NCBI RefSeq assembly: GCF_000332055.1
Contig: NZ_ALVZ01000199.1
Coordinates: 1 to 54,053, forward strand
Length of the DNA: 54,053 nucleotides
Direction of reading: 5' to 3'
From: Xenococcus sp. PCC 7305
Lineage (GTDB): Bacteria > Cyanobacteriota > Cyanobacteriia > Cyanobacteriales > Xenococcaceae
Shown here: piece after piece, positions 1 through 8,127 of the stretch
Layout: each line of letters starts with the position of its first letter
Position numbering within the stretch: position 1 is the stretch's first letter
Position numbers and translations under genes: made by a program
The notes under the pieces: generated by a model
Database searches by the model: none
The model's input: the letters and a program-made list of their open reading frames with translations, nothing else
What the model was told of the DNA's origin: nothing

Positions 1-153
1 TTCTCGTTTAAAGATTGACTTTAAAAACCTAACGATTTGGGATTTGGGGTTTTAGGGGTTTGGGGAATAATAATAGCTAGATTTCCCTAATTCCCTACAT
101 CCCTATTTCCCTAAGCGAGAAGTATTGACTCATTACTCATTACTTATTACTCA
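1..153. other. Intergenic repeat-rich segment at window edge
   Basis: No gene is visible. The stretch consists of short tandem motifs: GGGATTTGGGG-type runs at about 38-65, CCCTAATTCCCTA-type runs at 83-115, and ATTACTCATTACTTATTACT-type runs at 131-160 that continue through the stop codon of the biotin ligase gene. These are the short tandemly repeated sequences common between cyanobacterial genes. Confidence 0.7.
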
Positions 154-957
154 TTACTTATCGCATTGCGGATAACCCAAACTAATTTGACCAGGTGATA
201 AACATATTTCTGTAGAAGCGCCAGGAGATTGTAGACGAACTTTTAATGCGCCTTGAATTGTCACGCCTGTAACTACACCAAGATAATTATTGACTGTAAC
301 TTCCTGTCCGATGCTAGTCAGCATTTTTTCATAATTAGCTAATATTTGACAGCCACCGTTGTCTAAATAATGCCGATATCCTGAGAGAATTCCCTGAATA
401 GTAATAGCTGTTAACTGTTCGAGACAAGTAATAGAAGTTCGTTCTTGTTCCTGCAAATAGGATTGTAAATTAATCCCCAATTCGGGAACAGGATTAGTCC
501 AATTAATTCCCACTCCAATAACAGCATATTTTATCTTGCCTTTGCTGGTGCGAGTCTCAATTTTGATGCCTCCAAGTTTGCGATTTTGCAAGATCAAATC
601 ATTGGGCCATTTTAAAGATACGGGAATATTCAAATTTCTCAGCCTCTTCGCAATGCCCCATGCAGTGGCCATAATCAGATGCCAACTATCATCTAAAGAA
701 ATATTTGGCCTAATCGCTACCGAAAGATATAGACCACCAAGAGAAGATTGCCAAGTTCTACCCCATTGACCTGTTCCTGAGGTTTGTTGTAGCGCAATTG
801 CGGCTATAGGCAGAGACTTCCCCTCATCGATCAAAGACAATATTTTTTGATTTGTGGAGGGGATAATCTCAAAGACATATAAATCAACGGGGTTTAGTTT
901 ATAGACTGTGGCAAGTTTCGTAAGTTCCTGTTGATAAATCTTTAGATTAAAACTCAC
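154..957 (-). CDS. birA: Biotin--[acetyl-CoA-carboxylase] ligase
   Basis: This protein activates biotin as biotinyl-AMP and attaches it to the biotin carboxyl carrier protein of acetyl-CoA carboxylase, the first step of fatty-acid synthesis in the cytosol. The 267-residue protein has the biotinyl-ligase core: a biotin/AMP loop of GTGQWGRTW form around residue 62, KWPNDLIL near 117, the catalytic-lysine stretch KLGGIKIE near 127 and GVGINW near 148. A small C-terminal domain follows. There is no N-terminal helix-turn-helix, so it is a monofunctional (group I) ligase and not a repressor. The stop codon lies inside an ATTACT-type tandem repeat. It is downstream of, and on the same strand as, the phycoerythrin operon, separated from it by a repeat block, and is probably unrelated to it in function. 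Confidence 0.93.
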   Translation of the reverse strand: MSFNLKIYQQELTKLATVYKLNPVDLYVFEIIPSTNQKILSLIDEGKSLPIAAIALQQTSGTGQWGRTWQSSLGGLYLSVAIRPNISLDDSWHLIMATAWGIAKRLRNLNIPVSLKWPNDLILQNRKLGGIKIETRTSKGKIKYAVIGVGINWTNPVPELGINLQSYLQEQERTSITCLEQLTAITIQGILSGYRHYLDNGGCQILANYEKMLTSIGQEVTVNNYLGVVTGVTIQGALKVRLQSPGASTEICLSPGQISLGYPQCDK

Positions 958-997
958 TACTTTTGCCCTCTGCCCTTATTATCCGGCTTGACGGGAC

Positions 998-1037
998 TGC
1001 CCTCTGCCTTCTGCCTTCTGCCTTCTGCCCTCTGCCA
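998..1037. repeat. Short tandem repeat block (CCTTCTG heptamers)
   Basis: Tandem degenerate heptamers of the CCTTCTG/CCCTCTG type lie between birA and cpeR. The same family, in either orientation, recurs at 8080-8119, about 24620-24634, 26779-26812, 27859-27897 and 53969-53986, so it is a genome-wide family of short tandemly repeated sequences and not specific to this locus. Confidence 0.85.
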
Positions 1038-1041
1038 TCAA

Positions 1042-1377
1042 TTAACAAGAGCGTTCATCAAATCTCGTATAAAACCCACCATATTTAATCCAATATTGTT
1101 TGAGTTCATGATGCGGAGTATGTAAACTGGCCTTCGCTTGATAAAGTACTACCTTACGATGATTACCAATCCAAACTTTTCTGACGGGTTCAACAGCAAT
1201 CAAGGTTCCGCCTAAACTTTTGACACATTCTTCAAATCTTTCGACAGTGGAATATTCTAAAGTTTCAAGGATATAGAAATTGCCTGAACAAATCAAATGT
1301 CGACTTCTGATCCAACACTGCATTTTCTTGCGAGCTACTGGTGGCAGCATACTCTGTTTTAGCTCCGAAGTAATCAT
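1042..1377 (-). CDS. cpeR: Phycoerythrin operon activator CpeR
   Basis: CpeR is a small cyanobacterial protein needed for high expression of phycoerythrin genes in chromatically adapting species. This one has 111 residues with a conserved core running from MLPPVARKKM (residue 10) through WIRSRHLICSGNFYI and SLGGTLIAVEP to a YGGFYTRF tail. I recognise it from the family and because it is the last gene of a cpeC-D-E-S-T-R series, the known order in Fremyella. The methionine at residue 10 matches the start I recall for other CpeR proteins, so the first nine residues may not be translated. No helix-turn-helix is visible; how the family acts on DNA is not evident from sequence. As the final cistron, its level should follow that of the operon it activates. 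Confidence 0.82.
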   Translation of the reverse strand: MITSELKQSMLPPVARKKMQCWIRSRHLICSGNFYILETLEYSTVERFEECVKSLGGTLIAVEPVRKVWIGNHRKVVLYQAKASLHTPHHELKQYWIKYGGFYTRFDERSC

Positions 1378-1447
1378 AAAGTTTCTTTGTTATCTAAAAA
1401 TCAGATTTACGAAGTCAGAGGAAGCTCCGTTTCCAAAAGCTGCGTCT

Positions 1448-2077
1448 CTATAAGAGTTGAGATAATGGTAATTCATCAGCAAAACTCGCGCGTTTTTCAA
1501 ATTTCAAAGGTCCTTTTGCTGAACCCCAAATTTGTTCTCCTGTATTAAGATCCATTCCTCGATCCAAACTAATCCAAGTGGTTTCAGTTATTTCAACATC
1601 GCTAACTAAATAGGTCTCTACACCTTTGCGATGAATTAAACATTTATTCCCCGGTTCAACAGCTCCACGGAATACCTCGCCATCCTGTTTAAAAACCATT
1701 GAGCAGTTATAACGTCTGTCAATGGATGTGGGACTAATCGTTTGGATGATGTCCTTATTATGCCCTGCCCCTGCATAAATAACAGGATCTTGAAGACTAT
1801 AATTTTCAATGTAAATATGATCGCCTTTATCTACAAGACGATGTATTCCCTGACGATAGGGTGTCCAAAGATCGTAATCATAAACCTGTTCTGAGTAGAA
1901 GCCGATCGCGCCGAAAAATTCCCAGGGCAACGGGCGAAAAAAAACGCGGATATGAGCATAGTCTTTAGAATTAGCAAAAGCCTGTTTTTGATTGCTAAAA
2001 TCCCCAGCCATCACTTTGGCGAGATCTATTAGTAGAGTTGATTCTGTCTCTCTAGTGCGATCGCTTTTGATTAACAT
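1448..2077 (-). CDS. cpeT: Phycobiliprotein lyase, CpcT/CpeT family
   Basis: This 209-residue protein belongs to the CpcT/CpeT chromophore lyase family (calycin-like beta barrel), which attaches bilins to, or chaperones, cysteine sites on phycobiliprotein beta subunits. Family signatures are MAGDFSNQKQAF near residue 23, YAHIRVFFRPLPWEF near 41, YSEQVYDYDLWTPYRQ near 62, a CSMVFK stretch near 125 and the C-terminal ISLDRGMDLNTGEQIWGS near 171. It lies between cpeS and cpeR in the operon, which favours the name cpeT, with the phycoerythrin beta subunit as target, over cpcT. CpcT proteins acting on phycocyanin share the fold, so substrate assignment rests on context. Confidence 0.9.
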   Translation of the reverse strand: MLIKSDRTRETESTLLIDLAKVMAGDFSNQKQAFANSKDYAHIRVFFRPLPWEFFGAIGFYSEQVYDYDLWTPYRQGIHRLVDKGDHIYIENYSLQDPVIYAGAGHNKDIIQTISPTSIDRRYNCSMVFKQDGEVFRGAVEPGNKCLIHRKGVETYLVSDVEITETTWISLDRGMDLNTGEQIWGSAKGPLKFEKRASFADELPLSQLL

Positions 2078-2132
2078 CTGAATAGAAAGTAGAAATTATA
2101 AATTATGAATTATGAATATTGAGATTTAACTT

Positions 2133-2678
2133 TTATTCTTGGGAATTTTTCAGAGAACGAATCTCTGAAGAAAAAGATGCTGTCGTCACACCTTTCCCAC
2201 TACTGGTTTTGATTAAGGAAACCCTAAACCGCAAGTTAGGCGTTGCAAACCAAATTTTTTCTTCTGCCGCTGCACGATCGTATTTGGTTACCAAAACGAA
2301 AGTACCGTCTTCTCCAATCTCATATTCCCCAATCGAAGGAATAGTTTCGGCATAACCTTGCTCTCTAAGCAACTTCCCTCTAGTCAGATCATCCCCATCA
2401 GGGATTGGCACGAGAATAGTCGAACCTGACATGGTCTCAGGCTCATCTTCATCCCAATCAGATTCCCCTTCCCAAGTCATTTTAAAAGGACTAGTCGCTA
2501 ATTTGGGGTCAATATGATTACTTTTACAAAGCTCGATAACCCGAGAATCTTCTGCATCTAAACCGATAATTGCTATCTCAGAAGTTACGGCTTCAAAATG
2601 TTGAAAAGCTAAATGATGCGCACTGCGCTGCGATCGCCATTCACCCAGAGAAAGCTTCACAAATTCGACAATATTCAT
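2133..2678 (-). CDS. cpeS: Phycobiliprotein lyase, CpcS/CpeS family
   Basis: This 181-residue lyase of the CpeS/CpcS (T-type calycin) family ligates phycoerythrobilin, or phycocyanobilin in some members, to the central conserved cysteine (beta-82/84 type) of phycobiliproteins. Diagnostic stretches are the N-terminal GEWRSQRSAHHLAFQHFE, the acidic WEGESDWDEDEPETMSGSTILVPIPD segment in the middle, RGKLLREQGYAE, and the C-terminal EKIWFATPNLRFRVSLI. Length and architecture are normal. Its place directly after cpeE and before cpeT makes phycoerythrin the likely substrate. Confidence 0.92.
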   Translation of the reverse strand: MNIVEFVKLSLGEWRSQRSAHHLAFQHFEAVTSEIAIIGLDAEDSRVIELCKSNHIDPKLATSPFKMTWEGESDWDEDEPETMSGSTILVPIPDGDDLTRGKLLREQGYAETIPSIGEYEIGEDGTFVLVTKYDRAAAEEKIWFATPNLRFRVSLIKTSSGKGVTTASFSSEIRSLKNSQE

Positions 2679-2787
2679 GCAGTTTTAGTATTTTATTAAT
2701 TTCTTATGATTATTATTTAGTTATCAATTTTTATAATGTTTGTGGGGACTTCTCCCTTAGAATATCCCCACAAATTCGCGCCGTTGA

Positions 2788-3552
2788 TTACTGAGTTACT
2801 TCAGTAATACTAGCTATTTTTCCACCTAGTTTATGGATATTCTGAATCTTTTGCGTCAATTGAGCATAACCAACTTCATAAGTGCTATTACTCCGACGAT
2901 AGTTAGCACCGTTACCAGCTTTAGCAACAGTAATCCGAAAACGTTTTCCTGTGTTGCTAACATTGCCACTACCTTTGGCAGCTGGGGCAATTTTGGAAGA
3001 TGCATTAGCCCCTAAATCACTAATCAAGCGAGAAGACTGACCAGAATCGCTAGTAGCATCACCACGGAAAAGGCTAAATGTACGATTGAAATCTACATTT
3101 TTGCTTCCTGTTTGGGAAACGTTATTACGAGGATAGGGCACAACATTCTCGCCAAAGCTTTCGTTATACTCATCGCTATCGATATAGGAATCGATATCTG
3201 CTCCATAACCCTCTTCGCTATAGATAAGGACATGGCGAGCGATTTCTACTTGATCTTGAGGCGCACGGCCCAAGAAATGTTTGCAGTTGAGTTCAATAAA
3301 ACGATATTGATAGGAATTATCGAAAAACTTGGATTGGTAGAGTGCCGATTGTCCTACTTTGCGAACAAATTCTTTAACAGTAATGTCGCCATTTCGCAAC
3401 ATGGACTCGGCTTCGTCTAAGCGATCGCCTTCTAGAAGATGAGCGTTCCCCAATACCTGCTTGTAAACAGCACGGATTACAGTTTGCAAGTCATCTTCTG
3501 TGAAATTGGGACGCAATTCAACGGGTGCAGTAGTTTCTACCCAAAGTGACAT
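2788..3552 (-). CDS. cpeE: Phycoerythrin-associated rod linker CpeE
   Basis: This rod linker polypeptide holds phycoerythrin hexamers together in phycobilisome rods. It has 254 residues in two domains: an N-terminal PBS-linker domain (about 15-150, with [20 protein letters not shown]-like [16 protein letters not shown] and [22 protein letters not shown]-type motifs), then a glycine/serine-rich linker and a CpcD-like C-terminal domain (about 203-254, FRITVAKAG to [10 protein letters not shown]). The N-terminus [14 protein letters not shown] matches CpeE as I recall it. It is third in the operon. A clear Shine-Dalgarno AGGAGAAA precedes the ATG, and the same leader is found before cpeD. Confidence 0.9.
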   Translation of the reverse strand: MSLWVETTAPVELRPNFTEDDLQTVIRAVYKQVLGNAHLLEGDRLDEAESMLRNGDITVKEFVRKVGQSALYQSKFFDNSYQYRFIELNCKHFLGRAPQDQVEIARHVLIYSEEGYGADIDSYIDSDEYNESFGENVVPYPRNNVSQTGSKNVDFNRTFSLFRGDATSDSGQSSRLISDLGANASSKIAPAAKGSGNVSNTGKRFRITVAKAGNGANYRRSNSTYEVGYAQLTQKIQNIHKLGGKIASITEVTQ

Positions 3553-3588
3553 TGAAATTTCTCCTGAATTTTTAAAAATTAATTAATC

Positions 3589-3634
3589 AAAAAAAGCTGT
3601 AATCTCTATGGCATAAAAAAATAGATTTTACAGC
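3589..3634 (-). terminator. Hairpin plus U-tract between cpeD and cpeE
   Basis: Read on the minus strand, the arms at 3623-3634 and 3596-3607 pair over 12 positions with two mismatches and are followed at once by seven T residues (3595-3589). The hairpin starts 16 nt after the cpeD stop codon. It looks like a leaky intrinsic terminator or a 3'-end protecting structure within the operon. Confidence 0.6.
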
Positions 3635-3649
3635 CTTTACATCATTTAT

Positions 3650-4414
3650 TTAGGCGACTTCGGTAATGCTGACAATCTTGGCTCCAGTGCGATTGATTCG
3701 CTGGATTTGAGGAGTCATGCGATTACCAGGAACAGTGTACTCAGTCGTACTCACGCGGCGAGGACTATCAAATTTAGAGCCACTAACTACGATTTTAAAA
3801 GTTTTTTCTGTGGCGTCTTTATAGGCCGCAATCCGACCACTAGCTGTGCTACGAGCAGCAGATACAGCAGAGTTCCCAGCCACACTGCTTACCAACAAAG
3901 ATGCCTTGTTGGCACTATCAATTTCTGCATACCCTTTAAATAGAGACTGGGTACGATTATAGTTAACTTGTTTTTTGCCGATTTCAGTTTTCGCTCCAGT
4001 ATAGTAGGGAACAATATTCTCGCCGAACTTGTCAGAATATTCTTGGCTATCGATATAGGAGTCAATTTCTGCGTCATAACCTTGGTTAACAGCAGTTTGG
4101 ATATGAGCTGAAAGTTCTGCTTGGTCGTCAGGAGCACGTCCTAATAGATGTTTGAAGTTTAGCTCCACAAAACGATAAGGAGCACAAGATTCAAAATAAC
4201 GAGCGCGGTAAAAGTCAGATTTCGCCACGGCACGCACAAACTCTCTAACGCTTAAAGTTCCATTACAAAGTTGGGACTCAGCATTTACTAGGCGTTCGCT
4301 CTCCATTACATAAGGATTTCCTAAAACCTGATTATAAACAGCACGAATCACTGCTGCTTTTTCGTCAGCACTACTGGTCTCCCAAAGCTCAAAACGAGCA
4401 TCTACAACTGGCAT
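3650..4414 (-). CDS. cpeD: Phycoerythrin-associated rod linker (CpeD position)
   Basis: This 254-residue rod linker is paralogous to its two neighbours. The PBS-linker domain (about 15-150) carries VIRAVYNQVLGNPYVMESERL, SVREFVRAVAKSDFYR and YRFVELNFKHLLGRAPDD. The CpcD-like domain occupies about 203-254, from FKIVVSGSKF to TGAKIVSITEV. It should link a phycoerythrin hexamer in the rod. I call it cpeD from its position between cpeC and cpeE; the sequence itself only shows a phycoerythrin-class rod linker. AGGAGAAA lies a few bases before the ATG. Confidence 0.8.
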   Translation of the reverse strand: MPVVDARFELWETSSADEKAAVIRAVYNQVLGNPYVMESERLVNAESQLCNGTLSVREFVRAVAKSDFYRARYFESCAPYRFVELNFKHLLGRAPDDQAELSAHIQTAVNQGYDAEIDSYIDSQEYSDKFGENIVPYYTGAKTEIGKKQVNYNRTQSLFKGYAEIDSANKASLLVSSVAGNSAVSAARSTASGRIAAYKDATEKTFKIVVSGSKFDSPRRVSTTEYTVPGNRMTPQIQRINRTGAKIVSITEVA

Positions 4415-4512
4415 TTTATTGATTTCTCCTGAATTTTGTAGTTATTAGTTTCTAAACAGCTTTAGCAGTTAGTTAGTCAATAGTTGCTCTTTACTGGCAA
4501 CCGTCAACCGAC

Positions 4513-4554
4513 TTGTTCCTGTTATCCCACAAAAGATGGGACAAATGAGGACAA
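4513..4554 (-). promoter_or_regulatory. Intercistronic hairpin between cpeC and cpeD
   Basis: The inner arms TCCCA (4525-4529) and TGGGA (4537-4541) are nested within outer arms TTGTTCCT (4513-4520) and AGGACAA (4548-4554), which pair with one bulge. The structure lies 13 nt beyond the cpeC stop and about 100 nt before cpeD. There is no T-tract, so RNA stabilisation or processing is more likely than termination. Confidence 0.5.
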
Positions 4555-4566
4555 CTGTTAAGGGAT

Positions 4567-5442
4567 CTAGATAGAGGTAATACTGGCAATCTGACCGCCT
4601 TGTCTGTGGATACGCTTGTATTCATCGGACAGCTTTTCAAAAGGAACAAGATACACTTTGTTGCTACGGCGGAATCTGGAAACGCGATTTACCGCACCTG
4701 GAGAAGCATAAGCAGTTACCTCGATTCTATATACTTTTCCATTAGAACTAGCGCCAACCCCATGACGAGAACGAGCACCCAGAGTCGTATCTTGGAAAGA
4801 CCAGCCGTTGCCAGCAACCCCGCTAGAGGGAGGAATAACCGCCAAAGGAGTGCCTTGAATAATATTTTTATTAAGAACAGGGGTTTTTCCAGCTAAACTT
4901 CCTTTGAAGTCGCTAGAAGAGGCACCTCGCAACATGGCAAACATATGAGTAAACTCAACCATAGTCTGACCAGGTTTACTCTTATAACCACGATAGAAGG
5001 GAACGAAAAATTCACCATAAGCTTCTTGATACTCGTCACTATCAAGATAGGAATCGATTTCTGCTTCGTAGCCACCATTGTCAAGAATGGTGCTATGGGC
5101 TCTCATTTCTTCAAAACTATTAGGTGCACGACCCAAAAGATGTTTGAAATTTAGCTCGATAAAGCGATAACGAGGAGCTTTGTCAAAGAAGCGAGACATA
5201 TAAGCGTCGGATTTGGCGATCGCACGCACAAATTCACGAACACTCAACTCACCCAGTTTGAATTGGGATTCGGGGATCGTTGCTCTTTCACTTTCCATGA
5301 CATAAGCATTACCCAATACCTGCCTGTAAACAGCTCGGATAATACTTTCTGCTTCTTCGTCAGAACGACCAGGTACATATTCAAAAGCAGCCGTATCTTC
5401 AAACAAACCGACACCAAGTTCGGATGCTGGTCCAAAAACCAT
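4567..5442 (-). CDS. cpeC: Phycoerythrin-associated rod linker CpeC
   Basis: This is the first gene of the phycoerythrin linker operon and encodes the core-proximal phycoerythrin rod linker (291 residues, the usual CpeC length). It starts MVFGPASELGVGLFEDT, close to CpeC of Calothrix/Fremyella. The PBS-linker domain (about 25-165) contains IIRAVYRQVLGNAYVMESER, the SVREFVRAIAKSD segment and FIELNFKHLLGRAPNSFEEM. A flexible region ending in LGARSRHGVGASSNG follows, then a CpcD-like domain (about 235-291) ending GGQIASITSI. A GGGAGA ribosome-binding site precedes the ATG. The long upstream gap should carry the operon promoter. Confidence 0.92.
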   Translation of the reverse strand: MVFGPASELGVGLFEDTAAFEYVPGRSDEEAESIIRAVYRQVLGNAYVMESERATIPESQFKLGELSVREFVRAIAKSDAYMSRFFDKAPRYRFIELNFKHLLGRAPNSFEEMRAHSTILDNGGYEAEIDSYLDSDEYQEAYGEFFVPFYRGYKSKPGQTMVEFTHMFAMLRGASSSDFKGSLAGKTPVLNKNIIQGTPLAVIPPSSGVAGNGWSFQDTTLGARSRHGVGASSNGKVYRIEVTAYASPGAVNRVSRFRRSNKVYLVPFEKLSDEYKRIHRQGGQIASITSI

Positions 5443-6131
5443 TACTAAATCTCCCTTCGCATAATAATATTTTTTTAGGCTTTTAATGTGATGAACACAC
5501 TATCCCTAAAATGGCAACAAGTCCCCCCTACAGATAAGGTCAACTTAAATATAGGAAGCTACTTAATGCTTATTTACTTGCTCCCTTAAAACAACACCCA
5601 AATAAATACAGTTGCCAAAAAATGCCAACGCAATGAAGTAAATTGCCTCAAAACAACAGGTAAATTTTCTTCTCTACGCTAACTTTCCCTAACAACCGAA
5701 GTTTACGGTTTTGTTAGAAATTATTGGGGGGCTAAGTCTTCAGCCTATACAATGGCAGAAGACCCAGACCCAGATTGTTTGATGCGTAAGGGCTTGCGCC
5801 TTTTGCATTTTAAAAGGGGAGTTTTATCAGTGATAACTATCAAGTCAAACCTCCATATTGGTTTACATAGAGAATTATGCTTAGCATCGTCCTGATAAGT
5901 TCTTTTATACAATGCAGCCAGAACCGATATCATCAAGTTTTGTAAATCTTAATGAGGATATATTACACGGATTCTAAATGATCCCAGGCTTTTATTGAGA
6001 CGGTCCGTGGTAAATCGATGGTCCTTTATCATCAAACCACCACATAAAATCATAAAACTTAATATTTTTTCCCACTTGTTAATCCTCAATCAATTAACTG
6101 TTTTATCGTAGGAGAATGTACTACAAAAATA
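5443..6131. promoter_or_regulatory. Upstream region of the cpe operon, no convincing gene
   Basis: This 689-bp gap lies upstream of cpeC and downstream of the Tab2 gene. It contains a 13-bp perfect dyad TTATCA-G-TGATAA at 5824-5836, about 380 bp before cpeC. The rest is AT-rich and holds no reading frame that looks real; a 63-codon minus-strand frame has no recognisable features. I searched for the L-box motif TTGCACA seen upstream of red-light-regulated genes and did not find it. The cpeC promoter should lie here, but I cannot fix its -35/-10. Confidence 0.55.
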
Positions 6132-7001
6132 CTAGTCTTTGAGTAGCCAAAACCCAGCAAAAGATTCGGACTCGGGATCTGATTGGACTGCAAGAAAATG
6201 AACACCCTGAGCTTCCTTTTTACTAGCTTCAAATCCTTTGGCTTCTGAGAGAATTTGAGGATTTGTGACGTTAGCTAAGATCCAACTGTCACTAGCACCT
6301 GTTTCGAGGCGCAATCTGGGACGAGAAGTGATTTCCAGTTGCAAGTAACCCATTTCCAGGCCAGACATCCAAGCCGCCAAAGGATTAGCGCGAGGAGAGA
6401 AGAAAATAAGCCCAGGAATTTTAGTTTCACCCGCAATATTGGCCAGAGATAGGGGAAAAGCTTCTCCAAAATTAATTTCCCATTCAGACATTTCGGCAAA
6501 AGCAGAGCAATCTAAACTTACAAAAGCCCAGCGATCATTCTTATCGCCACGCACCGCATCAGGAAGAGGAATGGCATTGAGAGGAGGATATTTGACGGAA
6601 GCAGAATTGGCAGCTTTCTGGTCGTATCCTGTTTCGTTGGGGTAAACAGAGGTCATTCTATCTTCTATCCATTGTGCTAGAGCATAGGTACGACGACTAG
6701 CAATTGCAGCGATACCTAACTCTTCGCAGGCTTTGGTAATCATATTATTCATTTGGCGACGGAAGAATCGGATTTTACGGGGCTTGGTTCCCGATTCTGC
6801 GATCGCTTTTTCAATAGCTTCGCTCAACCATAGGGAATTAATAGTTTTACTAGAAGTATATTGAGCATATCTAAACAGGTCATCTAGCGATCGATCCGTA
6901 GTAGTGGGGCTTTCCTGGATTAAGACTTCCCAGACTTTTTTTTGATTCTCGTCTAAAATCGGACGGGAATAAAAATCTAATTCCCAAATGACATTACTCA
7001 T
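6132..7001 (-). CDS. Tab2/Atab2 family RNA-binding protein (DUF1092)
   Basis: This is the cyanobacterial member of the Tab2/Atab2 family, 289 residues. In algae and plants these proteins bind RNA and promote synthesis of photosystem I reaction-centre subunits (PsaB). The N-terminal signature WELDFYSRPILDENQKKVWE and the C-terminal SFAGFWLLKD ending are characteristic, as are the central RRQMNNMITKACEELGI and the PPLNAIPLPDAVRGD stretch. It has no transmembrane segment or signal peptide. Its role in cyanobacteria is inferred from the eukaryotic homologues. It is transcribed in the same direction as the phycoerythrin operon but is separated from it by nearly 700 bp. Confidence 0.88.
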   Translation of the reverse strand: MSNVIWELDFYSRPILDENQKKVWEVLIQESPTTTDRSLDDLFRYAQYTSSKTINSLWLSEAIEKAIAESGTKPRKIRFFRRQMNNMITKACEELGIAAIASRRTYALAQWIEDRMTSVYPNETGYDQKAANSASVKYPPLNAIPLPDAVRGDKNDRWAFVSLDCSAFAEMSEWEINFGEAFPLSLANIAGETKIPGLIFFSPRANPLAAWMSGLEMGYLQLEITSRPRLRLETGASDSWILANVTNPQILSEAKGFEASKKEAQGVHFLAVQSDPESESFAGFWLLKD

Positions 7002-7162
7002 ATTGTTTTTTAAGCTTTTTATATTAAATGATTTACCCTGATGAGAATAAACCTTAGCGGGTAGTGAGTATTTTATGATTTTTTCAGGTCATCAGTTATC
7101 TAAATTAGTAACGAAGATGAAGATAAGATAGATTTTGATAGCTGCTAACAAATTTGAGATGT

Positions 7163-7960
7163 ATGAATAACAATCCAATGGCGAAACAAAATTGTTTCAA
7201 GGCGATCGCTCCCTTATTGTTAAGTGTCGGAATCTTGACAACTTTAGTAGGTGAAGTCAGAGCCGATTCGGCTGAAACCATTCCCAGCGATCTAAGGGCA
7301 ACGATTTCCGAAATTGAGAAAGCAGCCAATGCTCAGGATTTATCAAAGTTGATGAATTTTTATAATGCCAATTTTACTAATAGTGATGGTTTAACTGTTG
7401 AGGTGATGGGCCAAGCCCTAGAACAAGTTTGGTCAAATTATCCTCGATTGCGATACCAAACCACCATTGAATCTTGGGAGCAACAAGGAGATCTTTTCGT
7501 CGTAGAAACTCTAACCCAGATGGATGGCTCTCAAATAGACCAAGGCAGAGCTATTAGTTTAAACTCTACTATGCGATCGCGACAGTATTTTCAAGACCAG
7601 CAAATAATTCGGCAAGATATTATTTCAGAGCAAACCGAGCTTAAAACTGGTTCCCAACCGCCTGAGCTTAAGGCGATCGCTCCTGATACAGTGACAGTGG
7701 GCGAGAAATATAGTTTTGATGTTATTGTGACTGAACCTTTAGAGAACAAGGTTTTACTTGGTGCAGCCCTGGAAGAAAAGACAGCTAGTGAGCTCTATAT
7801 TAATCCTAGTACGTTGGAGTTGGAGCCTCTTTCTGCAGGAGGAATCTATAAGGTGGTCACAGCGCCATTACTTCCTGACAATCACTGGTTATCTGCGATT
7901 GTGGTGAGAAGCGATGGCATTACTATGGTGACCAAAAGGGTCAAAATCGAAAGAGATTAG
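7163..7960 (+). CDS. Secreted protein of unknown function, NTF2-like
   Basis: I chose the ATG at 7163, nine bases inside an in-frame TTG. The 265-residue product starts with a signal peptide (APLLLSVGILTTLVGEVRA, cleavage near residue 32). Residues about 45-140 (ISEIEKAANAQDLSKLMNFYNANFTNSDG, then TIESWEQQGDLFVVETLTQMDGS) have the helix-plus-curved-sheet pattern of SnoaL/NTF2-like proteins. The C-terminal part (about 165-260) is beta-rich and could be an immunoglobulin-like fold. No catalytic residues can be named. It is monocistronic, between divergent and convergent neighbours. Confidence 0.7.
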   Translation: MNNNPMAKQNCFKAIAPLLLSVGILTTLVGEVRADSAETIPSDLRATISEIEKAANAQDLSKLMNFYNANFTNSDGLTVEVMGQALEQVWSNYPRLRYQTTIESWEQQGDLFVVETLTQMDGSQIDQGRAISLNSTMRSRQYFQDQQIIRQDIISEQTELKTGSQPPELKAIAPDTVTVGEKYSFDVIVTEPLENKVLLGAALEEKTASELYINPSTLELEPLSAGGIYKVVTAPLLPDNHWLSAIVVRSDGITMVTKRVKIERD

Positions 7961-7973
7961 TGTCGCTGCGCGG

Positions 7974-8011
7974 AAGTCAAGAGTCAAGAGTCAAAAGTCA
8001 AGAGTCAAAAG
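7974..8011. repeat. Tandem AAGAGTC heptamers
   Basis: About five AAGAGTC/AAAAGTC heptamers stand just after the stop codon of the secreted protein gene. They are preceded by GCGCGGAAGT, which resembles the GCGTGGAAGT head of the dispersed repeats at about 13660 and 53815. Confidence 0.75.
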
Positions 8012-8079
8012 TTTGTAATATCAAGCTTTAGAGCTGGTTGGTATAGTGTTTTTATTATATCCAAGTTTACTAGATTAAA

Positions 8080-8119
8080 GCCTTCTGCCTTCTGCCTTCT
8101 GCCTTCTGCCCTCTGCCTT
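8080..8119. repeat. Tandem CCTTCTG heptamers
   Basis: This is the same short tandem repeat family as at 998-1037, here immediately downstream of the acyl-ACP synthetase gene. Confidence 0.8.
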
Positions 8120-8127
8120 ACCGATAA

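Noticed and set aside
2788-5442. Phycocyanin (cpcC-type) identity for the three linkers
   Set aside because: N-termini and the cpeS-cpeT-cpeR context fit phycoerythrin linkers better; no phycocyanin genes are nearby.
5745-5936. 63-codon minus-strand frame upstream of cpeC
   Set aside because: Mixed composition, no homology that I recognise, and it lies in the probable regulatory region; more likely chance.
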